Below are positions 7,211 through 14,024 of a stretch of 14,024 nucleotides of DNA, piece by piece (the stretch's first letter is position 1; each line of letters opens with the position of its first letter). The notes under the pieces were generated by a model that saw nothing but the letters and a program-made list of their open reading frames with translations, made no database searches and was not told the DNA's origin. This DNA is from Cyclostephanos tholiformis. Its lineage: Eukaryota; Bacillariophyta; Thalassiosirophyceae; Thalassiosirales; Thalassiosiraceae. Location of the stretch: NCBI GenBank assembly GCA_036939975.1, contig JALLPB010000636.1, forward strand, positions 1-14,024, read 5' to 3'. A program made the translations under genes and the position numbers.

Positions 7211-9127
7211 CCCACAAGGGGAGGGGGGCACAAGAAAATCAAACGGGGACCAGGGGCATCACCAACAAAACAAATTACTATCACACTACCAGGGGCCAAA
7301 AACAGGAAAAACAACTGACACAATGTAGAGGATCAGCAAGCTAACAAATTAAACTTAAGCACAAGCATCGACCTACTAGACTCAAAACCAATACGGGAGC
7401 ACAAGAAAATAATAGAAGGACACATCCCATCAGAAATACAAGTATACCCCCCATGAGTGCAAAGGAACAATGGGATACTGAGGCTAGCGAAAGCAAAGAG
7501 TGACGGGAGGGTACTGCCACGGGAACTGCTCGACAATGGACAAGGTAAGTGCGACACCAGGAAGATGGAGGCAACCGATGATAACAGTGACATGGAAATA
7601 AGCATAGAGGAGACACTCAACGCAGTCAACACGCATTGCTCCAACCCCCAATCATTAACACAATGGGCAAAATTGCAACAGGGGCAACAACAAAAATACT
7701 ACAAAAGCAAAACAAAGAGCTCTGAAACAACATACTACGGGAACAACAAATCAACAGCCAATGGAAAAAAACACAATGGGTATACAACCCTAAACATCAA
7801 CCACTGGGAGCAATGCACATACGTGGCCGAACGCAGAGAAATGGCACCCCAAGGGCTCACGCAAAAACACAGGCAGCGGAACTGCTTGCCAACTGGGAAC
7901 ATTTCGGATGCCCCACAAAAATGGGATGCGACTGGACTCTCACGGAAATTCAAGCGGCAATCAACCGTGGCCCTCACAAGTCCGCACTCAAACCCAGCGC
8001 CATTAAACATTTTGTGGACGAGGTGGCTGACAAGGTCACAAAAGGACAAGCACGCGTTGTACTCTGGGACAACATCAAGGACAACTACCCCCACCAACTC
8101 AAGGTGTCCCCGGTGGCAGCAATTCCACACAAATTGAGAGCTTATAGGTCAATCCTGGACTTATCGTTTGTGCTGCGGCTCAAAGAGGGTGGTATTGTCC
8201 AATCTGTCAACAACACAACAGAGAAGCTCGCACCCAAAGGGGCAATAGACCAACTTGGACACGCTTTAAAACACATAATCCACGCATTTGCAGAGGCTGA
8301 AGATGACACAGTCATCCTAATGGCGAAATGAGACATTCAAGATGGTTTCTGGCGGCTTAACTGCCGCGAAGGCGAAGAGTGGAACTTCTGCTATGTGTGG
8401 CCGCAGGCGCCTGGTGAACCACGCCGGCTCATGGTACCGAGGTCACTACAAATGGGATGGGTCGAATCCGCACCTTATTTCTGCGCCGCATCGGAAACGG
8501 CAAAAGACATGGCAGTGAATACATCAAAACAGGCATCGGGTCCTTACTACCCCAACACAAGTTCAAACTCTGGGCGGGGGCGGCCACAACTAGGGTAAAT
8601 ACCAAACAAAAAACCAGCACCCTCAGGTACGGCCTTGAGGTCTACGTTGACGATTTCATTTCATGCATCATCCCAACATACGGCAACCCATGACGTCTTT
8701 CCCCCAAGCGAGGACAATACCAAAGACCCAATATTGGCCAAAAAGTTACGAAAAGGGGATGGCACTTTCGACTTGACAAAATGCCTCCTAGGCTTTGACT
8801 TTGATGGTGTAAACAAAACCATATGGCTGGAAGAGGCAAAACGTGCATCACTAGTGACTATCTTACACCAATGGATCAGAGGCGCAAAAAGAGCCAAGCA
8901 AAGCATGCCATTCTCAGAGTTCGAATCGGTGACGGCAAAATTGTGGCACACTTTCACGGCACTCTGAGAGGGGCACGGACTCCTCAGCCCGTGCAACTGG
9001 ATAATACAATGGTGACCAAAGGTGATCTACCTCCACCGGAATGGAATCCTAACGGAGGCAATACAAGACATCCAGACAATCCTACGGGCATCAATGACAC
9101 AACCAACACAATGCAAGGACCTAGTAG
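7211..9127 (+). pseudogene. Pol N-terminal part: leader and reverse transcriptase (broken)
   Basis: The Gag frame continues past TGA 7208 through a conserved-looking segment (LLDSKPIREHKKIIEGHIPS, about 7368-7427), with further TGA stops at 7316 and 7454. Near 7850 the frame shifts into the RT domain: KTQAAELLANWEHFGCP, AIPHKLRAYRSILDLSF, KLAPKGAIDQLGHALK, then TGA at 8332 where relatives have Trp, and DIQDGFWRL (RT motif A). NFCYVWPQ and SLQMGWVESAPYFCAA follow. A frameshift near 8514 leads to EYIKTGIGSLLPQHKF and the catalytic YVDD at 8643-8654. After CIIPT the frame jumps at about 8690 to HDVFPPSEDN, LLGFDFDG and FSEFESVTAKLWHTF, with TGA at 8965 and 9013. Compared with remembered relatives, roughly 50 bp after YVDD are missing. 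The enzyme would copy element RNA to cDNA; this copy cannot make it. Confidence 0.85.
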
Positions 9128-9810
9128 CCGGACTACATTGGAATCGTTGATGCATCCAGCCACGGCATCAGAGGAGTAGTCCTCGGAGAACTCTCGGGCT
9201 TGCCACCCACAGTCTTCCGCCTGCAATGGCCACAAAACATCTCCAACGAGCTAGTCTCATTCAACAACACCATGGGATCCATCACAAATTCTGACTTGGA
9301 AATGGCCGGTCTGCTACTCTTGTGGCTATGTTTGGAGGGAGTTGCACCAGATTTGGCCCACAAACACGTGGCTCTTTTCAGCAACAACTCCCCATCGGTT
9401 AGCTGGATAACCAAAATGGCATCCAAAAAGTCACGGATAGTGGCCCAACTTGTACGGGCGCTTGCACTGCAACTGATCGTTAAACATTCATGCCCCATTA
9501 CCCCAATACATATCCTGGGAGTCGAAAACACGCTCACAGATATCCCATCGCGGTCGTTCAGAAGCGTCCCAGAGTGGCACTGCACCTCGGATGATGCCTT
9601 ACTAACCCTGTTCAACTCTAAATTCCCCCTCCCAAACCAGGCCTTGTGGACAATCTTCCACTTTGACACAAGAGTGACTACACACGTGATTTCCGTACTG
9701 CAGATGAAGGGTACTATGTTGGCCGAGTGGCAGCGACTACCAACAATCAGAAGACACACTGGGCAAATTGGGAAAAATATGTCTGACCTCTGGGACTGGA
9801 CTCTTACTTA
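9128..9810 (+). pseudogene. RNase H domain and linker of Pol
   Basis: A frameshift near 9128 brings in the frame PDYIGIVDASSHGIRGVV, the first RNase H strand with its Asp at 9149-9151. Then come TNSDLEMAGLLLLW with the catalytic Glu at 9299-9301, ALFSNNSPSVSW at 9371-9406, and ENTLTDIPSRSF containing the last Asp. In relatives I remember, the third site reads SDN; here Asp is replaced by Asn (AAC 9383-9385), which would remove a metal-binding residue. The frame then runs through FPLPNQALWTIFHFD and RVTTHVISVLQMKG, a connector towards the recombinase. RNase H removes the RNA strand during cDNA synthesis. Confidence 0.8.
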
Positions 9811-10844
9811 CAGGGGGCAGAGTACACGACAAAAGTGCATGTCCTCACAGGATTTGCCGCCAGAGTCTGACAAGGATACTACGGCAGGGGAAAGCGTGTC
9901 GTGGCTGGAACAGTCATTGGCGCTATCACGGCCGTTGGACATGAGATTGTGCTGGCCTGTGGCACCAACCCAACAAAAATCGCCGGCAGCAAAAAACTCC
10001 TACCACGACTAGCCCAAACTTTAGACGGATGGCGTAAAGAGGATCCACCCACAATGAAACAGCTGCAAATTGAGGCAGATGTCCCCGAACTCCTCGTGGA
10101 AAATGGACGCAATGGAAACGCATCCGACCACGAATGGGCAGTTGGTGACCTAACCCTAATCACCTTTTACTACCTACTTCGGATTGGCGAGTATACAATA
10201 AAGGGCAAGAGGAACAAGACGAAACAAACTGTACAGTTCAAATGCGAAGACATAACATTCTTCAAAAAGAACTCATCAGGACAACTCAGATGCCTCCCGT
10301 GGAATGCACCAGCACACTTGATCGCAATGGTGAATGGCGCAACAATGACACTGGATAACCAGAAGAACGGCTAGAAAGGGGTATGCTTATATCAAGAGAC
10401 AAATGGGGAGGACTAGCTATGCCCGGTCAGAGCACTTGGGCAATGCTACCTCCACATTCAACAAAATGGGGAATTGCCAAGAACATTTCTATCCTCATAC
10501 TGGACTGCAGGAAATCGAGCAGACGTCATGGCCAAAGACATCAGTCGAGCACTCAAATCGGCAGCAACTGAGTTACAATACCCCACCAACAAGGGAATAC
10601 CGATCACAAGAATCAACATGCACTCCCTCCGCAGTGGGGGCATGAATGCATTGGCACTTGCCAGATACTCCGACATGCAAATACAAAAAATGGGCAGATG
10701 GTGCGGGGCAACGTTCAAGGAATACATCCAGGAAGAACTAGCATGTTACGCATGAAAAGAAAATTCAACTTCATCAACATTGCGGGAAACGCATTCACAG
10801 ACATCCCCAATGACACCTTACACATCATGGAACCGGATGACTAA
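9811..10844 (+). pseudogene. Tyrosine recombinase (integrase) domain of Pol, with stops
   Basis: After a frame change at the G-run near 9810, one frame runs to TGA 10753. It is interrupted by TGA 9868 (relatives have Arg), TAG 10372 (relatives have Trp) and TAG 10414. Segments: GFAARV, QGYYGRGKRVVAGT, NPTKIAGSKKLLPRL, LDGWRKEDPPT, and YYLLRIGEYT with catalytic Arg (CGG 10180-10182). Then come DNQKNG, CPVRALGQCYLHI, HSLRSGG (HxxR box, His 10621, Arg 10630), MGRW, and FKEYIQEEL with the nucleophile Tyr (10723-10725). The terminal tail KRKFNFINIAGNAFTDIP is in another frame, 10752-10844, ending in TAA. Tyrosine recombinases of DIRS elements insert a circular DNA intermediate without target duplication. 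All catalytic residues are readable, but the stops abolish function. Confidence 0.85.
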
Positions 10845-11046
10845 CAGGGCCAGCACCTAATGTGAAAGCGACCAAAACAACAAACATACGTGCAAGCGGA
10901 TATCATCGGTAGTGACACCACAACAATGGATGACACACAATGACAACATCTGAGCGACACTTGGGGAACACCACCTTTATCTATATGTTTTGATTTTAGG
11001 TTTCACATTGGGGTATGGCATGGGGGAGGCTTTAGATGAGTGTGTC

Positions 11047-11085
11047 GGGCGGCGGGCGCCCCGGTGATGCCCCGGACCACCCGCC
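11047..11085. repeat. Right copy of the split GC-rich motif, itself foldable
   Basis: GGGCGGCGGG (11047-11056) and ACCACCCGCC (11076-11085) repeat the pair found at 4686-4713. The surroundings add GTCGG (11045) against CCGAC (11087) and two GCCCCGG units, giving a strong imperfect stem. Confidence 0.4.
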
Positions 11086-11122
11086 TCCGACCAAGTGGTG
11101 GGGTGTCTCCTCCAACAACCTC

Positions 11123-11173
11123 CCCTCTGACTTGTCACACAGTGACAAGTGGGATGACTTTCGAGTCAGAGGG
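11123..11173. repeat. Nested inverted repeats
   Basis: An outer pair CCCTCTGACT (11123-11132) and AGTCAGAGGG (11164-11173) is a perfect 10-bp inverted repeat. Overlapping it is ACTTGTCAC (11130-11138), loop ACA, GTGACAAGT (11142-11150), a perfect 9-bp stem. The two can form alternative or nested hairpins. Confidence 0.85.
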
Positions 11174-11175
11174 TA

Positions 11176-11203
11176 GCCTGGGTCGTGCGGGACTAACCCA
11201 GGC
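11176..11203. repeat. 8-bp inverted repeat beside the junction
   Basis: GCCTGGGT (11176-11183) and ACCCAGGC (11196-11203) are perfect inverted repeats with a 12-nt spacer. They end 13 bases before the N that separates this block from ankyrin sequence. Confidence 0.8.
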
Positions 11204-11216
11204 AAGGTTTTGGCAC

Positions 11217-11217
11217 N
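11217..11217. other. Single ambiguous base (N) at a structural junction
   Basis: The only N in the window sits exactly where hairpin sequence ends and the homology between the two ankyrin copies begins (3343 = 11218). This suggests an assembly join or a poorly read hairpin rather than a random ambiguity. Confidence 0.8.
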
Positions 11218-12202
11218 GTTCTGCGCCACAAGGAGATCGTAAACAGTCGGCCTCCTCCTCTCGATGAAACTATTGTCATGTTGTGATCCGTCAGATGGTG
11301 AACAACGATCACGATGGCGATTGCGAACGCGACGAGAGCAGGCCTTCACGAACGTTCTGACTAGGTCGATGTGGCACGATCCCACACCCGTCAGCGCGTG
11401 CAACGGGGTTTCCCCCATGGCGTCTGTCATGGTCAGGACAGAGGTGTGGTGCACTACCATCTCAGTCGTTGTGGTCGTTGCCTCGTCGTCGTCGTCCCCC
11501 CCATTCCGCTGAGTCCCCTCCTCATGACAACGTCGATCGACCGGCGGCAGCATCAGCGCGGGGCAGTAATGCCGGCGCGAGTTTTTACATCCGATGCGAT
11601 TGTCGCCTTTATCGTTCCCGTCATCCATTATTTCGTCGTCGTCGTCGTCGTCGACCATGTAATCGTTCGAGGCATCGTCGAAAGGGCAATTGTGCGACGC
11701 CGCGATCAGCATCGCGGCGGTGCGCACCGCGCCCGCGAGGTCAGCGTCGCGCGACGACGCGTCCGAGATGCCGACCGCCGCGGGGAAGTCCAAGCGACAG
11801 AGAGAGTGGAGGAGCGTTCGGCGCTGGAAGGCCTCGCGCGACGCGAAGACGGACGCTGCGTCTCTGTCATCTTCGCCATCGCCGGGGCGGCCGACCCAAT
11901 ATCGAAGCTGCACGATGTCCTGGTGCGATCTCGCGACGCATTCATTGACGCCATTGATATCGCCGTCTCCCACTCTATCGCATGCATTGTCGTCGTCACC
12001 GACAATCTCTGCCGATGATTCGGCCAACAATCGCCGCGACGCGGCCGCGATGGCGCCTTCGAGGCGACGGCCATCATCGACCGGGTCATTGATCCTCATT
12101 GACACGGTGGCATCCGACCGTATCGCATCTTGCACGTCGTTCCACCGGCGATCGTACAGCATGCGCCGAATGGTCGATATGCTCGGCGTCGTTGTCATCC
12201 TT
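11218..12202 (-). repeat. Right direct repeat (ankyrin exon 1)
   Basis: 985 bp aligned in the same orientation with 3343-3959. It retains nearly all CpG sites that are TpG or CpA in the left copy, and it keeps the 372-bp segment (11491-11862) missing there. Confidence 0.9.
11634..11653. repeat. CGT/GTC trinucleotide repeat encoding poly-Asp
   Basis: A run of CGT units read on the minus strand gives Asp codons (GAC) in the right ankyrin copy. It lies within the 372-bp block that the left copy has lost. Confidence 0.8.
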
Positions 12203-12333
12203 GTGTCCGTCATTCTTTCTGAGGAAGAGGGGAAGGTCGTGCACTCTGGACTCCCAATTAATAGGTAAGTACAAAATATGAGACAGCAACAACACGAAAG
12301 TTGTTCCTCCTGCCTTCCCCTCCTGAGGTTCAG

Positions 12334-12639
12334 GTAGGCATCATGGTCACGAAAGCAGCCGAATCCCTCGGTGCCGGAGAAATCGTGCTGAATAGCATTG
12401 ACATGGACGGCCAGTGCAACGGATATGATCAAGCTCTAACGAACGCCATGTCCGGGGCCATATCGATACCCGTAATCTCCAGCAGCGGCGCGGGCAACAA
12501 GGGGCACTTCGTTAACGTGTTCGAGAAAATGGGGGTTAGGGCTGCACTTGTGGCTGGGATGTTCCATAGGAGGGAGGTCGAGATATGCAGCGTCAAGAGG
12601 AGGATGGAGGAGAGCGGGATACGGACCAGGATGATATGA
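12334..12639 (+). pseudogene. HIS7: Imidazole glycerol phosphate synthase (HIS7/hisHF), last exon only
   Basis: The ~101 codons are the C-terminal part of the cyclase (HisF) barrel: [71 protein letters not shown], and a short tail to TGA 12637. The SSGAG loop binds substrate phosphate. The enzyme converts PRFAR plus glutamine-derived ammonia into IGP and AICAR in histidine synthesis, and in plants, fungi and diatoms it is a fusion with the HisH amidotransferase. The exon start is set at CAG|GTAGGC after a pyrimidine-rich tract; AG at 12326 or 12336 are alternatives. No HisH domain and no first half of HisF exist elsewhere in the window. The ankyrin copy lies directly upstream on the other strand. 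It is thus either a relic, or the last exon of a gene whose upstream exons are lost or misassembled. Confidence 0.8.
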
Positions 12640-13192
12640 GTGGGGGGGGGTCTTTTTTTTGGGGGGGGGGGAGAGAGTTTTGGAGAGAGAGGGAGTGAAG
12701 GAGTTATGAGAAGACTTGAACCTCCTCCTGGTGTCTGGTGTGCAGGCGCAGGTGGTTTGGTGTATGCGTGTGATTTTTGTCCTTGTGAATTTAATTAACG
12801 CTGGACGTTACTCTCGGTACGAACGCTACATCAGCATAAGATATTGTCTTGATACTAGTTGATTCCCATCTCTATAGATGCTTTTCGACCCCTTCCTTTA
12901 TTTGTGCCTCACAAAAAATCGTCTGGGAAGATGGGCGACGATGTCAGACGTTATTGGAATGACAAATAGGCGAACAACAAGCAAGGCGAGTCCCTCCGAG
13001 ACGAAAGACAAAAGAAAGCGAGACGTGGGGAAGGTAAATTTCTCATCATAATGTGATGACGACTTAAGAAATTGAACCTTCTGTACATTTACCTAAAACC
13101 ATGGAATAAAAAACCTCTTTTTTCATCAACACGCGTTCTCCTTGCTATCTCTTCTTTCCTCCTACCATGGCCGCATCGACTTCCGCGGTCGA
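12640..13192. other. Intergenic region with G/T homopolymers
   Basis: No gene seen. It begins with a low-complexity tract (runs of G, T, then G, about 12642-12671) and a GA-rich stretch just after the HIS7 stop. TTTATT at 12897-12902 would be AATAAA for a minus-strand transcript, and AATAAA at 13105-13110 is a possible plus-strand poly(A) signal, rather far from the HIS7 stop. Confidence 0.5.
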
Positions 13193-13675
13193 TTACTCCA
13201 GGAGGTGGGGCAAACCGATGACATCATTGTGGACATCGCCCACTTCCTGGGAGGGGACGGCCACAGCCTCGGACACCCCGCCGGTCTTACCCAACACCTT
13301 CCTCGCCCTGGCCCTCTCCCTCCTCCTTGCGTTTCTCTTGGCTAGGGCATCCATCTGGAGCTTGTTGTACTGTCCCTCTTGAGATTCGCGCGTCGTTCGT
13401 TCCGAGGCTTCTTCGACTCGCCCACGGGGCTGTGATACCTCTCCCTCTCCCATTCGCAATGGCGCTTGCAAGCCGCCTCACCCTGGCGGTGATACAGCTC
13501 GCGACGGCGCTGGTTGTACTCCGCCCGGACTTCGGGGGTTATTGCCGAGTACCGTCAACGGTTCATCCTTCGCGCCACGAGTAGGCCCGGATCCTCCTCC
13601 ATCGTGCCGTCGGGACCGTGCATGTCCTCCCGCCCCGATTTGATGCTTGTTTTTGGGTTCTTGATAGTTATGCAC
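13193..13675 (-). pseudogene. Broken gene for a basic, charged, helical protein of unknown function
   Basis: On the minus strand one frame reads HGPDGTMEEDPGLLVARRMNR, TGA (13557-13555), then TPEVRAEYNQRRRELYHRQ, CKRHCEWERERYH and KKPRNERR. Near 13390 the frame must change to read GQYNKLQMDALAKRNARRR, RARARKVLGKTGGV and a short tail to TAG 13195-13193. The Arg/Lys/Glu-rich character with repeated RNxRR and YNxxRRE units suggests long charged helices that may bind nucleic acid; similar arrays occur in diatom proteins I cannot name. CGT TGA CGG would read RRR if the stop came from a CGA codon. Open frames on the opposite strand look like shadows. Confidence 0.45.
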
Positions 13676-14024
13676 AGAGTTCTGTTACTGTTTGGGCTGA
13701 CGCGGCCTGTGCTAAAAAATTGGCAGGGCCAGCAGCTCCGGGGACCGACATGACGAACGCGTGGCGGCACGGAAACGACGATGTGGTGGTGGTCGATGGG
13801 GTCGTGCGGCTGTCGTCGGAAGGGGGTAGCGGCGCCGGTGCCACGGGACGTTAGGGGAAGTTGGGGGGGGGTCGTGGAAGCGAAGAATCGATGGCGCCAG
13901 ACGTACCGCTGCCAAGAACGGTGCCGTAGAAGTCGGGGGAGGGGGGAGGGGATTTTATTTTAGGGAGATTAGGTCAAATATACACACCTTGGAAAAATGG
14001 CAGGGTATCCCCACACCTTTTTTT
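13676..14024. other. Right edge, no supported gene
   Basis: Open frames on both strands are Arg/Pro-rich shadows of GC-rich sequence without recognisable motifs. G-runs occur at 13862-13871 and 13936-13950, and the window ends in a T-run. It may hold the 5' part of the broken minus-strand gene, but I cannot define it. Confidence 0.35.

Larger units (their letters stand above)
4666..11216 (+). mobile_element. Degenerate DIRS-like (tyrosine-recombinase) retrotransposon
   Basis: The order Gag (CCCH finger), reverse transcriptase (YVDD), RNase H, tyrosine recombinase identifies a DIRS-order element, which integrates by recombinase rather than by DDE integrase. The protein sequences resemble Gag and Pol sequences I remember from Thalassiosira-type diatoms. 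No LTR pair, no DDE integrase, no methyltransferase domain and no clean terminal repeats are visible. Both ends are uncertain: the left may begin anywhere from about 3990 to 4680, and the right may end at the hairpin block before the N at 11217. There are at least eight frame changes and ten in-frame stops, so this copy is inactive. The plus strand is rich in A and C and contains many G-runs. Confidence 0.85.
10845..11216. other. 3' non-coding part of the element with GC-rich hairpin block
   Basis: No coding sequence is seen. 10845-11035 is AC-rich, like the element. From about 11036 the composition changes to GC-rich with nested inverted repeats up to the N at 11217. Either this is the terminal control region of the DIRS-like element, or it is a separate small element joined to it. 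Confidence 0.5.
11218..12213 (-). pseudogene. Ankyrin-like gene, exon 1, right copy: truncated at its 3' side
   Basis: This copy is open for 332 codons from ATG 12213 (or ATG 12198, shared with the left copy) to codon Asn at 11220-11218, where the N and the hairpin block begin. It encodes MTTTPSISTIRRMLYDR, a Ser/Asp-rich region, LLHSLCRLDFPAAVG, and a run of six Asp encoded by a CGT/GTC repeat. These are followed by TEMVVHHTSVLTMTDAMG, TPLHALTGVGSCHIDLV (ankyrin unit) and RRRPTVYDLLVAQN. The next residues expected from the left copy (YHGCTPLHFLA) and the whole of exon 2 are absent. The open frame happens to run on through the hairpin block, but those residues are not ankyrin sequence. The upstream extension of the frame past 12213 is only antisense to HIS7. 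The remaining sequence has no lesion. Confidence 0.75.

Noticed and set aside
6608..7231. Minus-strand open frame opposite the end of Gag
   Set aside because: It is a shadow of the plus-strand Gag, which has a CCCH finger and recognisable family segments.
7333..7644. Hydrophobic minus-strand frames that look like a membrane protein
   Set aside because: They lie opposite the AC-rich Pol leader; antisense of Gln/Thr/Lys-rich codons gives Leu/Ser/Cys-rich shadows.
5777..9870. TGA reassigned as a sense codon
   Set aside because: The host genes RPB3 and HIS7 end in TGA, and the element also has frameshifts and TAG stops, so decay is the simpler explanation.
11032..11216. Continuation of the right ankyrin frame through the N as its true C-terminus
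   Set aside because: The residues beyond the N come from the hairpin block and do not match the left copy, which continues YHGCTPLHFLA into a splice donor.
3343..12202. The direct repeats as long terminal repeats of an LTR retrotransposon
   Set aside because: The repeats are host ankyrin coding sequence, lie antisense to the element, differ at many sites, and the element encodes a tyrosine recombinase instead of a DDE integrase.
11371..12268. Long plus-strand frames opposite the right ankyrin copy
   Set aside because: They are shadows caused by GTC/CGT-rich antisense of Asp codons; the minus-strand frame has the ankyrin sequence and a paralog.
12214..12432. Upstream extension of the right ankyrin open frame as an N-terminal part of the protein
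   Set aside because: This part is the antisense of the HIS7 exon and its intron, and it has no counterpart in the left ankyrin copy. The shared start is ATG 12198 or the nearby 12213.
1..14024. tRNA, rRNA or CRISPR arrays
   Set aside because: No cloverleaf with proper anticodon arms, no rRNA-like stretch and no regularly spaced repeats were found by eye.

Overview
The window is nuclear DNA of a eukaryotic alga, most likely a centric diatom. It has short GT-AG introns, an RNA polymerase II subunit gene, the 3' end of a fused eukaryotic-type histidine-pathway gene (HIS7), ankyrin-like genes of the kind expanded in Thalassiosira-type diatoms, and a tyrosine-recombinase (DIRS-like) retrotransposon whose Gag and Pol resemble those I remember from diatom genomes. 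The organism call is inference from remembered family resemblance; no search was run.

Layout, left to right: (1) 1-505, upstream region with a 20-bp perfect palindrome. (2) 506-1711, an intact three-exon RPB3 gene on the + strand. (3) 1842-3985, an ankyrin-like gene on the - strand, convergent with RPB3. Its exon 2 is intact, but exon 1 carries a 7-bp tandem duplication (frameshift) and a 372-bp in-frame deletion relative to a second copy. (4) About 4014-11216, a degenerate DIRS-like retrotransposon on the + strand: Gag with a CCCH zinc finger, reverse transcriptase with YVDD, RNase H, then a tyrosine recombinase with R / HxxR / Y. It is broken by at least eight frame changes and ten in-frame stops. 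Its right side ends in a GC-rich block of hairpins running to a single N at 11217. (5) 11218-12213, a second copy of ankyrin exon 1 on the - strand, truncated at the N. (6) About 12334-12639, the last ~101 codons of HIS7 with no 5' part anywhere in the window. (7) 13193-13675, a broken gene for a very basic charged protein on the - strand.

The most interesting structure is the pair of ankyrin exon-1 copies flanking the retrotransposon as direct repeats. A hand alignment gives about 34 of roughly 44 substitutions as one-way CpG to TpG/CpA changes, all in the left copy. That is the signature of cytosine-methylation-driven decay acting on one copy and not the other. RPB3 is the only gene here that looks fully functional; most of the rest is duplicated, truncated or decaying sequence around a dead retroelement.
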